This document shows, piece after piece, positions 1-18,789 of a stretch of DNA of 64,000 nucleotides (positions are counted from its first letter, which is position 1; the number at the start of each line of letters is the position of its first letter). Source of the stretch: Scylla paramamosain. Its lineage: Eukaryota > Arthropoda > Malacostraca > Decapoda > Portunidae. A model generated the notes under the pieces. The model had not been told where the DNA came from and ran no database searches. It saw nothing but the letters and a program-made list of their open reading frames with translations. The position numbers and the translations under genes are program-made. The stretch covers positions 22,711,069-22,775,068 of the forward strand of contig NC_087151.1 of NCBI RefSeq assembly GCF_035594125.1. The letters run 5' to 3'.

Positions 1-1065
1 TTTTCAGTGTTTGTGAGCTTTTTGTGTAATGAAACGCTAAATCGAATGCCAAAAAAAATAAATAAATTATTGCAAAACAGAATAGCATTACCAAAAACGT
101 CTTTTTGAGATTCTTACCTACAACAAAAACGGCAAAATGCATGAAAAATACACTGTATGGGAAACAATACGATATTACAAGAAACATGTATTACAGGTGT
201 TTCTGAATTTCTTAGGTACCAAAACAGTAAAACGCGTGATTTGCACTTTCTATTTACTAGAAAAGAACAGCATTGACAAATATATATTTTTTTATTTATT
301 TATTTATTCTTTATGTTGTTTTGTATCAAAACGACAAAATGGATGCAAAACACTCCTTAAGGAAAAACAAAAGGACATTACGAGAAACAAGTGTTTTTGA
401 GCTGTTTAACTGCCAAAACTCTAAAATGTGTTAATAGTACCCTATATGGTGAAACAAAACTACATTATAAAAAAACGCTTATTTTGAATGATTCTTTTTT
501 CACATTGTTAGGTACCAAAGGGACAAAATGCATTTAAAGCACTCTGTATGGGGAAATGAAATGACATTACAAGAAACAATTCTTTAGAGTGTTTATGAGC
601 TCGTTAGGCATCAAAATGCTATAACGCATGGAAAGCACTCTATATTGGAATACAAAGGCACATTACGAAAAGCGTGCCTTTTGAGTGGTTTTGAGCTTCT
701 TATGTATCAGATCGCTAAGATAAATACTAAACATCCATTGTGGAGAAACAGAATAACATTACCAAAAATGTGTGTTTATATGGTGAAACAAAACGACATT
801 ACCTGAAACGTGTATTATTGTTTTTGACCTTCTCAGGTACTAATATCCTAAAACGCGTAAATAACAATCCATATGTAGAAACTGATCAACATTACCAAAA
901 GCGTGTATTTAGGTATTTTTTCACAATGTTAGGTACCAAAACACGAAAATACCTATATACCCCATATAAAGTGATTTCACTTTATATGGGGAAAAGAAAC
1001 GTTACCAGATAAGTGTCTTTTTAGTGTTTTAGGCAACAAAAAGCTAAAATGCTTAGAAAGCACCC
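1..1065 (-). repeat. Satellite block, reverse orientation (copy 1 of direct duplication)
   Basis: Tandem monomers of about 95 bp read on the minus strand. Each contains the recurring boxes GCGTTTTGGTACC, CATGCATTTT, CCATATAGGG and CACTCAAAATACACG (seen here as their complements). No coding potential is conserved; short frames such as 137-400 are readings of the repeat. A perfect inverted repeat with 15-bp arms and a 2-nt spacer lies at 960-991. The block corresponds to 9256-10328. Confidence 0.9.
960..991. repeat. Perfect 15-bp-arm inverted repeat inside the satellite
   Basis: Arms 960-974 and 977-991 (CCCCATATAAAGTGA and its complement) are separated by TT. The right arm is the normal box of the reverse-oriented monomer and the left arm is a forward-oriented piece, so this is a small local fold-back. 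It is preserved at 10223-10254 in the duplicate copy. Confidence 0.85.
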
Positions 1066-1170
1066 TAGCAGCTGGGAGGGGATGACAGAAAAAAAAAAAC
1101 TGGCAGAGACGTCTCAGAACACCTAACTTCATAGAAGCTGTTTTAGCTATATATGAGATGTGAAGTTTCC

Positions 1171-6777
<5,607 letters not shown>

Positions 6778-6801
6778 AAACCAGTCCATATGGAGTGGTT
6801 T
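6778..6801. repeat. Palindrome at satellite orientation switch (copy 1)
   Basis: A 24-bp near-perfect palindrome centred on CCATATGG, with one mismatch. Monomers to the left run on the minus strand and monomers to the right on the plus strand, so this is a head-to-head junction. The intact version is at 14371-14394. Confidence 0.85.
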
Positions 6802-8145
6802 GGGTACCTAATAAACTCGAAAACACCCTAAACACAAGTTTTTTGGTAATATTGTTCTCTTCCTCCAGAAATGGTGTTTTTCATGTATTTTAGAGTTTTG
6901 GTAAGTAAGAGGCTCAAAATCATTTAAAATACATGATTTGTTAGTAATGTTTAGTTTTCCCAAATGAGATGTTTTCCATGCTTTTAGGTTTTTGGTGCCT
7001 TGTATGCTCAAAACAAGAAAATGACAGGTTTCTAGTAATGTTGTTTCATTACTCGATATAGGATGCTTTCCATGCATTTTGTAGGTTTGGTATCTAACAA
7101 GACGAAAAAAACACTTAAAATACACTCTTTTGATGAAGTTGTTCTGTTTTATCCATTTTGTTTATTTATTTATTTATTTATTTATTTATCTTTTTTTTTT
7201 TTTTGCGTGCATTGTAGTGTTTTGGTACGTTGGTAGTTTTTGGTACGTTTTGGTAGTGTTTTGGTAACTAGTTTGAAAACACTAAAAAGACACTTTTTTG
7301 GTTATTTTTTCTTTTCTAATTTTGTGTGCTTTGTATGCACTTTGGCGTTTTGGTACCTAACATTCATAATACAGGTTATTGGTATTGTAGTTCTGTTTCT
7401 TCATATAGATTTCTTTTTATGCATTTTGTCGTTTTGGTGCCTAACACGATAAATAAGACTCATAATGCACATTTTTGTTAATTACATTCTGTTACTAAAC
7501 ATAAAGTAATATTAACATGTTTTAGCGTTTCAGCACCAGTGAACCTTAAAAACACTTGTCAAATACGTTTGTAATACTATCATTGTATCCACATATTAGC
7601 ATATTTCCATGTGTTTTGGCGTTTTGATAAACTCAAACAGACTCAAAACATCCCTTTTTTGTAATGTTCTTTTTCACCAGGAGGTGTATTGCTTCCATTT
7701 TAGAGTTTTGGTATGTTACAAGCTTAATAACCGTCAAAATACACGATTTTGGTAATATTCTTTAATTTTCTTATATCGGGTGTTTTCCATGCTTTTTAGT
7801 GTCTTCGTGGCTGATATGCTCAAAAATACGCAAATGACACGTTTCTGGAATTGTCATCTCATTATTTTATATAGAGTGTTTTGCTTGCATTTTGGGGTTT
7901 TGTTACCTAACAAGCTCAAAAATCACTAAAAATACATTTAAAATGAAGTTGTTCGATTTCTCCATAAATGAGTCTTATGTTTTGAATGCGTTTTAGCGTT
8001 TCGGCACGTAAACAGTTGAAAACCATCAAAACCCACGTTTTTCCGTTATGTTATTTTATTTTCAAATATAGTGTGCTTTGCATGCATTTTGACGTTTTAG
8101 TACCTAGCAAATTCAAAAACATTTATAATACATATTTTTACTAAG
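6802..8145 (+). repeat. Satellite block, forward orientation (copy 1)
   Basis: Forward satellite monomers, including a (TTTA)n run near 7155-7190. It ends abruptly at the polymerase-derived stub. It corresponds to 14395-15703. Frames seen on either strand here have no conserved protein. Confidence 0.88.
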
Positions 8146-8450
8146 CGGAAGACATATGACGCTCATTAAAGATGTGGAGAAGCTGCACCAGAAATTGTCG
8201 AGTAGCTCTCCTACCCCAGGGGGTCATCACTTCTGCAAAATATGTTTCAGCTCAGTTCCCAAGTCTGTCAGTTTGAGCGATTACGTGTACCAGTGCGACT
8301 TCACTCAAACTCTTAAAATTAAAATTCAAAAATTTTGCCTACACCTATCAATCTGCCTACTTAGCATTTTTTTTATTTTGAAACTATAATAAAACCTAAG
8401 GAGAATAGGAGTGTGATAGATGAACATTAGCCAATTGGATACTTGTATCT
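8146..8450 (+). pseudogene. Polinton DNA polymerase 5' stub (duplicate copy)
   Basis: About 300 bp nearly matching 15704-16029, the beginning of the Polinton polymerase. It has the same ATG (8156), a Cys-x2-Cys pair (FCKICF) and the start of the exonuclease region. It differs from the main copy by substitutions and a short deletion in the ACTCAAACTC region. At about 8451 the similarity stops and unrelated sequence follows. It shows that the direct duplication included the Polinton's left edge. Confidence 0.85.
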
Positions 8451-9198
<748 letters not shown>

Positions 9199-10328
9199 AA
9201 AAGCATGGAATCTATTTTATATTGGAATACAAAACAATACTGCCAAAAACGTGTCTTTTCAGTGTTTGTGAGCTTTTTGCGTACTGAAACGCTAAATAGA
9301 ATGCCAAAAAAAAAAATAAATAAATAAATTATTGCGAAACAGAATAACATTACCAAAAACGTCTTTTTGAGATTCTTACCTATAACAAAAACGGCAAAAT
9401 GCATGAAAAATACACTGTATGGGAAACGATACGATATTACAAGAAACATATATTACAAGTGTTTCTGAATTTCTTAGGTACCAAAACAGTAAAACGCGTG
9501 AATTGCACTTTCTATGTACTAGAAAAGAACAGCATTGACAAATATATCTTTTTTTATTTTTTTATTTATTCTTTACGTTGTTTTGTATCAAAACGACAAA
9601 ATGGATGCAAAACAATCCTTATGGAAAAACAAAAGCGCATTACGAGCAACGTGTGTTTTTGAGCTATTTAACTACCAAAACTCTCAAATGTGTTAATAGT
9701 ACCCTATATGGTGAAACAAAACTACATTATCAAAAACGCTTATTTTGAATGATTCTTTTTTCACATTGTTAGGTACCAAAGGGAGAAAATGCATTTAAAG
9801 CACTCTGTATGGGGAAATGAAATGACATTACAAGAAACATTTCTTTAGAGTGTTTATGAGCTCGTTAGGCATCAAAATGCTATAATGCATGGAAAGCACT
9901 CTATATTGGAATACAAAAGCACTTTACGAAAAGAGTGCCTTTTGAGTGGTTTTGAGCTTCTTATGCATCAGATCGCTAAAATACATACTAAACATCCATT
10001 GTGGAGAAACAGAATAACATTACCAAAAATGTGTGTTTATATGGTGAAACAAAACGACATTACCTGAAACGTGTATTATTGTTTTTTGACCTTCTCAGGT
10101 ACTAATATCTTAAAACGCATAAATAACAATCCATATGTAAAAACTGATCAACATTACCAAAAGCGTGTATTTAGGTATTTTTTTAACAATGTTAGGTACC
10201 AAAACGCCAAAATTCCTTTATACCCCATATAAAGTGATTTCACTTTATATGGGGAAAGGAAACGTTATCAAAAAAGTGTCTTTTTAGTGTTTTAGGCAAC
10301 AAAACGCTAAAATGCTTAAAAAGCACCC
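9199..10328 (-). repeat. Satellite block, reverse orientation (copy 2 of direct duplication)
   Basis: Aligns with positions 1-1065 from about 9256 onward, including the 15-bp inverted repeat (10223-10254). Reverse-oriented monomers, no gene. Confidence 0.9.
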
Positions 10329-12307
10329 TAGTAGCTGGGGGGGATGAAAAAAAAAAAAAAAAAAAACTGGCAGAGACGTCTCAGAACACCTAACTTCATA
10401 GAAGCTGTTTTAGCTAGATATGAGATGTGAAGTTTCCACTTCAGATTATAAGTAAAGGACAGACCGAGAATGTTCAGTGTTGAAGGGGGGACAGTTAAGT
10501 GTCACTGAAGAAGACGGGATAGTTGTCTGAAAGGTTGTGTCGAGTTGATTGGAGGAATTTAGTTTTTGAGGCATTGAACAATACCAAGTTTGTTCTGCCC
10601 GAGTCAGAAATTTTAAAAAAAGATCAGTAGCCAGGCGTTCTGTGGCTTCCCTGCGTGAAACGTTTACGTCCTGAAGTGTTGGACGTCTATGAAAAGACGT
10701 GGAAAAGCGCAGGGTGGTATCATCAGCATATGAGAGGATAGAACAAGAAGTTTGGTTTAGAAGGTCATTGATGAATAATAAGGAGAGAGTGGGTGATAGG
10801 ACAGAACCCTGAGGAACAACACTGTTAATAGATTTAGGAGAAGAACAGTCACCGTCTACCACAGCTGCAATAGAAAGGTCAGAAAGGAAACTTGAGATGA
10901 AGTTACAGAGAGAAGGATAGAAGCCGTAGAAGGATAGTTTGGAAATAAAAGCTTTGTGCCAAATTCTATCAAAAACTTTTCATATATCCAAGGCAACAGC
11001 AAGAGTTTCACCAAAATCTCTAAAAGAGGATGACCAAGACTCAGTAAAGAAAGCCAGATCACCAGTAGAGCGGTCTTGACCGAACCCATACTGGCGATCA
11101 GATAGAAGGTTGTTTAAGAATCTTCCTGTTCAAAAACTTTAGTTAGGCAGGGAATTAAAACAAAAGGACGGCAGTTTGAGGGATTAGAACGGTCACCCTT
11201 TTTAGGAACAATCTGAATGTAGACAAATTTCCAGCAAGAAGGAAAGGTAGATTTTGACAGACAGAGCTGATAGAGTTTGAATAGGCAAGGTGCAAGCACG
11301 GAGGCACAGTTTCGGAGAACAATAGGAGGGACCCCATCAGGTCCAGAGACCTTCTAAGGGTTTAGGCCAGAATGGAAAACATCACTGCGAAGAATTTCAA
11401 TGTGAAGCATGAAGTAGTCAGAGGATGGAGGAGAGGGAGGAACTAGCCATGAATCGTCCAAGGTATAGTTTTTAGCAAAGGTTTCAGCGAAGAGTTCAGC
11501 TTTAGAGATAGATGTGATAGCAGTGGTGCCATCCGGTTGAAATAAAGGAGGAAAAGAAGAAGAAGCAAAGTTATTGGAGATATTTTGGGCTAGATGGCAG
11601 TAGTGTCGAGGGGAGTTAGATTTTGAAAGATTTTGACACTTTCTGTTAATGAAGGAGTATTTTTGGGTAGTTGGAGAACAGACTTGGCATGGTTTCGGGC
11701 AGAAATCTAAAGTGCATGAGATTCTGGTGATTGAAGGCTTAGGTAAGTACCTTTTGTGGGCCACCTATCTATCATGCATAGCACGAGAACAAGTTGTGTT
11801 AAACCAAGGTTTGGAAGGTTTAGGTCGAGAAAAAGAGTGAGGAATGTATGCCTCCATGACATACACTATCACTTCTGTTATGTGCTCGGCACACAAAGAG
11901 GGGTCACTGACACGGAAGCAGTAGTCATTCCAAGGAAAATCAGCAAAATACCTCCTCAGGTTCCCAACTAGCAGAGGCAAAACGCCAGAGGCACCTTCGC
12001 TTAGGGGGATGCTGAGGAGAGATTAGAGCGATAGGACAGGATACAGATGTGAGATTGTGATCGGAGGAGCCCAACGGAGAAGAGAGGGTGACAGCAAATG
12101 GAAAAGGATTAGAGGTGAGGAAAAGGTCAAGAATGTTAGGCGTATCTCCAAAACGGTCAGGAATACGAGTAGGGTGTTGCAGCAATTGCTCTAGGTCGTG
12201 GAGGATAGCTAATTGAAGGCTAGTTCACCAGGAAGGTCAGTGAAGGGAGAGGAAAGCCAAAGCTGGTAGTGAACATTGATGTCTCCAAGAATGGAGACAT
12301 CAGTGTT
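10329..12307 (-). pseudogene. APE-type LINE fragment, copy B (broken)
   Basis: Minus-strand duplicate of copy A. Reverse transcriptase pieces with YADD lie at about 10700-10740. The region between endonuclease and reverse transcriptase is in frames 11354-11764 and 11765-11980, and the fragment stops partway through the endonuclease. The 5' side ends at 12292, where the sequence turns back on itself for 15 nt (arms 12272-12286 and 12293-12307) and then enters satellite. Compared with copy A, the equivalent of about 3012-4715 is gone at this junction. Confidence 0.85.
12272..12307. repeat. Fold-back inverted repeat at a deletion junction
   Basis: The two 15-nt arms (one mismatch) flank AAGAAT. 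The innermost part of the stem, TCTCC/GGAGA, is native to the LINE in the other copies. The outer part of the right arm replaces the LINE sequence found there in copies A, C and D. Confidence 0.85.
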
Positions 12308-14370
12308 ACATTGACCGAAATCGTGAATTGAATTTTTTTTTTTTTACTACTTATATAGAAAAACGCCTATATTGGGAAACGAAATGATATTAGCAGAAAC
12401 GTGTATAATTAGTATTTCTGAGCTTAGGTACCAAAACACAAAAATGTGTGAAAAAAAAACTATAGGGAGATACAGAACATTACCAAAATCGTGCGTTTTG
12501 GGTGTTTTTCACTTTATTAATTAACAAAACGCCAAAATGCATATAAAGCAACTGATCTGAAAAAGCACAAAAAAAAAAGTTTCCAAAAACGTGTATTGTA
12601 AGTGTGTTTGAGCTCGTTAGGTACTAAAACGTCAAAATGCATGCAAACCACTCTATATGGGTAAACGAAAAGTCATTATGAGAGACGTGCATAATGAGTT
12701 TTTCTGAGCTTCTTTGGTACCCAAACACAAAAATGCTTGAATATTACTCTATATATAAAAGCAGAGCAACATTACAAAAAAGGTATATTTTGAGTGTTTT
12801 TATTTTCTCATTGTTAAGTACCAAAACGTTAAAAATCATGCGAAGCATTCTATACAGGTAAACAATGCGGCATTACCAGAAAACGTGTCCTTTCAGTGTT
12901 TTTGAGCTTGTTACGTATAAAAACGCCAATATGCATGCAAACAACCCTATATACAAAATAAACCGATATTATAAGAAACGTGTATTATAAGTGTTTTCTA
13001 GCTTCTTTGGTACCAAAACGCTAAAACAGAACAAAATTACCAGGTACCAAAACACCAAATGCATGCAAAGTATCCTATAAACGGAAAGAAAAGACATTAC
13101 GAGAAGCGTGTATTATGAGTGCTTTTGAACTTTTTAGGTACCAAAACTATAAAACGCATGAATAGCACTTTATATGGAGAAACACATCATCATCAAAAAC
13201 ATTTATTTTCATTTTCTTTTTCTCAAAATGTTAGATACCAAAACGTCAAAATCCATGCAAAGCACTATAATGAGGAAACGAAATGACATTACCAGAAAAG
13301 TGTCTTTTGAGTATCTTTGAGTGTGTTAGGTACGAAAATGCTTAAAAATATGTAAAGCACCCTGCATTAAAATGGAAAACATAACCAAAAACGTGTTTTT
13401 TAATTAATTAATTTTTTTTTAGCTTCTTCCTTATCGCAACAGTAAACGCATACTAAAGAGCCTTTATGAGGAAACACAATACCGTCAGTAAAAATGCATG
13501 TTTCCTTTATTTTTGAGCTTATTAGGTAGGGAAACATCAAAAAACGTAAATATTACTCTATATGATGAAATAAATGATATTATCAGAAACGTGTATGTAT
13601 GTTTTTGAGATTCTTAGGCACCAAGAGTAAAAAACGTGTGAATAATATTATATATGGAGAAACAGAACACCTTTACCAAAAACATACATTTAGAGTTTTT
13701 TTTTTTTTTTTTATTGTTTTGGCAATGTTAAGAATCAAAACGTCAAAATCCAGCACTGTATATGAGGAAGCGGAACGACATTACCAGAGACCTGTCTTTT
13801 TAGTGTTTTTTTTTTTTTTTTTTTTTTTTTTTAGCGTGTTAGGCAGCAAACACTAAAATCCATGGAAAGAACCCTATATTGGAATACAAAACAATATTTC
13901 CAAAAAAGTTTCTTTCAATTGATGAGAAGCTTCTTATATATCAAAATGCTAAAACGCATGTTAAAAGCACTTTATGGAAAAACAGAATAACATTACCAAA
14001 AATGTTTATTTTTAGTGTTTTTGAGCTTATTAGGTACAGAAGTGACAAAATGCATGCATAGTACCCTATATGGTGAAAAGAACGTAATTACCAGAGGCGT
14101 GTATTATGAGTGTCATTGACCTTAAGGAACTAAACTCTAAAAGGCATGAAGAGCTATCTACATATAGATTGCACAAAAATGCGAAAATACATAGAAAACA
14201 CCATATATTCTAATGCAAAAGAACATTACGAAAATTAAAATTTGAGTGTTATTTGTTTATGGACTTCCTATGTAGCAAAATGCTAAAAAGCATGTAAAAC
14301 ACCGCTCACATATAATAAGTGTTTTTGAACTTAATATTTAAACATACATAACAAAACAATAGAATGCTTT
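12308..14370 (-). repeat. Satellite block, reverse orientation (copy 2)
   Basis: Aligns with about 4716-6777. Poly-T tracts at 13689-13712 and 13807-13832 are longer than in copy 1, showing slippage after duplication. No gene. Confidence 0.88.
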
Positions 14371-14394
14371 AAACCACTCCATATGGAGTGGTTT
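14371..14394. repeat. Perfect 24-bp palindrome at satellite orientation switch (copy 2)
   Basis: AAACCACTCCATATGG plus its symmetrical continuation form a perfect palindrome centred between 14382 and 14383. Reverse monomers end here and forward monomers begin. Confidence 0.93.
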
Positions 14395-14755
14395 GGGTAC
14401 CTAATAAACTCGAAAACACCCTAAACACAAGTTTTTTGGTAATATTGTTCTGTTCCTCCAGAAATGGTGTTTTACATGTATTTTAGAGTTTTGGTAAGTA
14501 AGAGGCTCAAAATCATTTAAAATACATGATTTGTTAGTAATGTTTAGTTTTCCCAAATGAAATGTTTTCCATGCTTTTAGCTTTTTGGTGCCTTGTATGC
14601 TCAAAACAAGAAAATGACAGGTTTCTGGTAATGTTGTTTCATTACTCGATATAGGATGCTTTCCATGCATTTTGTAGGTTTGGTATCTAACAAGACGAAA
14701 AAAAACACTTAAAATACACTCTTTTGATGAAATTGTTCTGTTTTATCCATTTTGT

Positions 14756-14786
<31 letters not shown>

Positions 14787-15703
14787 CTTTTTTTTTTTTT
14801 TGCGTGCGTTGTAGTGTTTTGGTACGTAACTAGTTTGAAAACACTAAAAAGACACTTTTTTGGTTATGTTTTCTTTTCTAATTTCGTGTGCTTTGTATGC
14901 ACTTTGGCGTTTTGGTACCTAACATTCATAATACAGGTTAATGGTATTTTAGTTCTGTTTCTTCATATAGATTTCTTTTCATGCATTTTGTCGTTTTAGT
15001 GCCTAACACGGTAAATAAGACTCATAATGCACATTTTTGTTAATTACATTCTGTTACTAAACATAAAGTAATATTAACATGTTTTAGCGTTTTAGCACCA
15101 GTGAACCTTAAAAACATTTGTCAAATACGTTTGTAATACTATCATTGTATCCACATATTAGCATATTTCCATGTGTTTTGGCGTTTTGATAAACTCAAAC
15201 AGACTCAAAACATCCCTTTTTTGTAATGTTCTTTTTCACCAGGAAGTGTATTTTTGCTTCCATTTTAGAGTTTTGGTATGTTACAAGCTTAATAACCATC
15301 AAAATATACAATTTTGGTAATATTCTTTAATTTTCTTATATCGGGTGTTTTCCATGCTTTTTAGTGTTTTCGTGGCTGATATGCTCAAAAATACGCAAAT
15401 GACACGTTTCTGGACCTGTCATCTCATTATTGTATATAGAGTGTTTTGCTTGCATTTTGGGTTTTTGTTACCTAACAAGCTCAAAAATAACTAAAAATAC
15501 ATTTAAAATAAAGTTGTTCGATTTCTCCATAAATGAGTCATGTTTTGAATGCGTTTTAGCGTTTCAGCACGTAAACAGTTGAAAACCATCAAAACCCACG
15601 TTTTTCGGTAATGTTATTTCTTTTTCAAATATAGTGTACATGCATTTTGACGTTTTAGTACATAGCAAATTCAAAAACATTTATAATACATATTTTTACT
15701 AGG
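14395..15703 (+). repeat. Satellite block, forward orientation (copy 2)
   Basis: Forward monomers corresponding to 6802-8145, with a (TTTA)n run near 14755-14787. It ends at TTTTTACT, directly followed by AGGCGGAAG and the polymerase frame. Confidence 0.88.
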
Positions 15704-17740
15704 CGGAAGACATATGACGCTCATTAAAGATGTGGAGAAGCTGCACCAGAAATTGTCGAGTAGGTCTCCCACCCCAGAGGGCCATCAGTTCTGCAAAATA
15801 TGTTTCAGCTCAGTTCCCAAGTCTGTCATTTTGAGCGATTACGAGTGCCATTGCGACTTCACTCAAACTCTTCTTTTTCCAGGTGATGCTGAGAAAAGTA
15901 AAATTCAAAAACATTGCCTACACCTATCAGCCTGCCTACTTAGCATCTTTTTTATTTTGAAACTATGATAAAACCTAAGGAGAATAGGAGTGTAATAGCT
16001 GAACATGAGCCAATTGGATACTCGTATCTCATTATCAATAGGCATGGAGATGCCGTGGAAAAGAGAAGTTATTTCGGCGAAGATCCCGTGAATAATTTCA
16101 TTGATAGTCTATCCGAAGCTTGCTGAATCATCAAGGAAAGTGTAGTTAGCTATAAAATTAGCATGTCTGCAGAGGATGAAGTCCACTTCTAACGTCAGCG
16201 CCACTGCGAACTCTTCCGTCAACCCTTTAATGTGAAAACCCCACTTCATAAACATCACGACCACTCATTACCACAAAATAATTACAAGGGGGCATTGTGC
16301 GCACGATGCAACCTTCAATGTCGTGACATGAGGAAATATCTCATTTCTCTGGCGCATAATATGAGCTTTGACGTCTCCTTAATCATAAAAGACCTTCAGT
16401 TGCCAGAGTCACACTTGGACATCCTTGCCAAGTCAGAATCGCATTTATTGAAAGTAAGGATTAAGGAATTGCAGTTTCAGGACATGCTTTCCATTATGAA
16501 TGCCGGCCTCAGTCATCTCGCTCAGAGTCACATGTAGGCGGGCTATGACACGCGTTACGCCCAGGAGATGCTGAATTACCTCCCCGAGAATGTAAGACGT
16601 GTAATTTGGACTCAAACAGTTTCTTTGTTATGAGTACATCACCGACTTTGCCCGCTTAGAAGATCAGCAGTTGCTACCCCGCGAAACATTTCATGACACG
16701 CTCAAGGAGAAGGCTCTGTCACCTGGAGAATATGAACACGCTGAAAGCGTGTGGAGTATGGCATCCTGTCACACTGTAGGTGATTACATAAAACTCTATT
16801 GTGAGATTGATGTGGGGTTATTAGCCGACACATATCTCAAATAGAGATCATATCTGCATGAATTTTATGGACTGGACGTGGCACATTATGTGTCACTGTC
16901 TTCTTATGCTTATGACGCTTTTTTTAAAGTCGACAGGCGTTCAATTTGATCCGCCTTACGATCCTAACATGTATCACCTGATCAAAAGAAATGTACGAGG
17001 AGGCTTTGTAACTTGTGTCAGACCACACCTGCAGTCAAACCACGAACCCAACGGTGGATCCGGCACCTATGTGTTCTATCTGGACTATATTTCATTATAT
17101 GCAACCGTTATGTGTTCCCCCCTGCCTATGGGCAATATCAAAAAACTTTCTCAGTCAGAGATGGATGATTTTTTTGAAGTTGGCATCCAGAATCATGCGA
17201 CAGATGGTGACATCGGTTACTGGCTGCATTTGGACGCCTGCGATGTTTCCCCCAACGTGGCCCGGGTTATGGACGAGTTCTCTCTGTGCCTCGCACACAT
17301 GACTATTACAGAAGATGACATCTTGCCATACAGTAAAAGACTGTTAGAAGCTGAGGGTCGTTAGCTGGAGAGGAAAAATCGTAAACTCGTGGCAAGTCAT
17401 AAGGGGCTGAAAGATCATCTCATCAGTCTGGAATTGCTGCAACTTTTACTCTCACTTGGACTGCAAAATATAATGTGTCCATGCTATATATAGCTTTAGA
17501 CAGGCTCCATACCTGAAACCTTTCATAGAAAGGAATGTTACTCAGCATAAAAATGAGACGTGCACCATTAAAAATCGCATTTGCAAACTGATGTCAAACG
17601 CAGTTTATGGCAGATCCATGTTATCTGAAGTGAAGTATGGCCTCTAACAGAAATTAGTGACAAAAAGAAAGTCTCTCCTGAAGTATGCATGTGTGCCTTG
17701 GAGCTCTTCACTTTCCACATGTTTTCTGCTTGCTACACCC
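15704..17740 (+). pseudogene. polB: Protein-primed-type family-B DNA polymerase, N-terminal part
   Basis: Replicative polymerase of the Polinton. In order: an N-terminal Cys pair (FCKICF, about 15785), an ExoI-like FET box (15956), a zinc-knuckle/HNH-like stretch DHS...CARCNLQCR (16255-16325), Exo II/III-like segments including VGDYIKLYCEIDVGLLADTY (about 16780-16840), motif A DYISLY (about 17085), and motif B KLMSNAVYGRSM (about 17585). The reading passes through at least four frames and several stops, for example 16538-16540 and 16841-16843. This is a dead gene. It is interrupted after about 17740 by a LINE and resumes at 22866. Assignment rests on motif order, which fits Polinton polymerases well. 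Confidence 0.88.
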
Positions 17741-17991
17741 GCTTATTATCCAAGAACCATTACGGGCTGCTCCGGGTATGTCTCCGCCATAAGATCCATA
17801 CAAGAACCAGTACATAGAAGGATGTGAAGGAAGAATAAGCCAGCAAAACAAGTCCCCTGCCTCCGCCGCTGGACTGTTCCAACAATATTTGCCAAACGTA
17901 AACAAACCCCGGCTCGTCGCAGATTCGCCCCTGTACCTGTTTACTCCATTATACCTGCACGTAGTCTACTACTTGGATTCTCGCAAGCTAA

Positions 17992-18789
17992 ATGGTGCAA
18001 ACAAGGAGTGCGGCAGGGTCTGACGTAGCAGCTGTGGTATCTACTCCAGTTGGACAGAAGCAGGGGACAGCCATAGCCGAGATGGTCAAGACACCAACTC
18101 AAGCCATGGGACAAGCACCCACAACAAACATCCTTGACTTCATCTCCAGTGACATTGCTCGTCTGTCCGAAGAAGGTAAAGTGATAGTGAACACAATAGT
18201 GAAAGCTCTGTCTATTCTTTCCAAGGAGAAAGATGAAAAAATTGAAAAGTTGCAGGACAAAGTGACCTCACTTGAGGATACAGTCAGCAAACTTGAAAAT
18301 CAACTAGATGATGTAGAACAATATGAAAGAAGAGATACTATAATAATTAGTGGTCCTGCATTGCCCAGAGAACAAAACCATGAAAACTCAACTGACCTTG
18401 TTGTGAATTCAATTAAAGATAATCTGCACATCAATTTAAGTCATGCTGACATCAATGTTGCTCACAGGTTAGGTTCAAAAAGTCAAAACAAAGAGAGACC
18501 AATAATTGTAAAGCTGCTAAATAGATCAAAGAAGCCAGAAATAATGGATGCCTGTGTAAAAGTAAAACCTAGCCTCTATATTAATGAAAGTCTCACTCCA
18601 AAACGACGCAATATCTTCAATACAGTTTGGGGTATCAGGAAAAAAAACAAGGAGCTTTTCCAACAGTGCTACACAAGGGATGGAAATATCTTTGTTAAAT
18701 TAAAAACATCTAGTCAAAAACACATGATAACCACTGAACAGTCTTTGAACATTTTCCTAGATAAATATCCTGTTCTGACCCAGTCTTAA
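17992..18789 (+). CDS. LINE ORF1 protein (coiled coil + RRM-like, nucleic acid chaperone type)
   Basis: 265 codons, intact. Residues about 55-110 form a charged coiled coil (repeated SKEKDEKIEKLQDK-like heptads) for trimerisation. Then comes the hallmark QYERRDTIIISG at about 107-118, the start of an RRM-like fold, and a C-terminal basic domain with HRLGSK (about 160-165), RPIIVKL and DGNIFVKL. This is the arrangement of L1/CR1-type ORF1 proteins that bind LINE RNA and form the RNP. Its ATG follows a 5' UTR of about 250 bp, and ORF2 follows after about 600 bp. An open frame inside a dead host gene implies insertion after, or much later than, the Polinton's arrival. Confidence 0.85.
   Translation: MVQTRSAAGSDVAAVVSTPVGQKQGTAIAEMVKTPTQAMGQAPTTNILDFISSDIARLSEEGKVIVNTIVKALSILSKEKDEKIEKLQDKVTSLEDTVSKLENQLDDVEQYERRDTIIISGPALPREQNHENSTDLVVNSIKDNLHINLSHADINVAHRLGSKSQNKERPIIVKLLNRSKKPEIMDACVKVKPSLYINESLTPKRRNIFNTVWGIRKKNKELFQQCYTRDGNIFVKLKTSSQKHMITTEQSLNIFLDKYPVLTQS

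Larger units (their letters stand above)
9256..16029 (+). repeat. Second copy of a direct segmental duplication (first copy 1-8450)
   Basis: Collinear with the first copy: satellite, LINE fragment, satellite, palindrome switch, forward satellite, polymerase 5' end. This copy lacks the segment equivalent to about 3012-4715. Left limits run off the window in copy 1. Confidence 0.9.

Noticed and set aside
16858..17364. Second overlapping ORF at 17015-17302
   Set aside because: Shadow of the polymerase motif A region in another frame.
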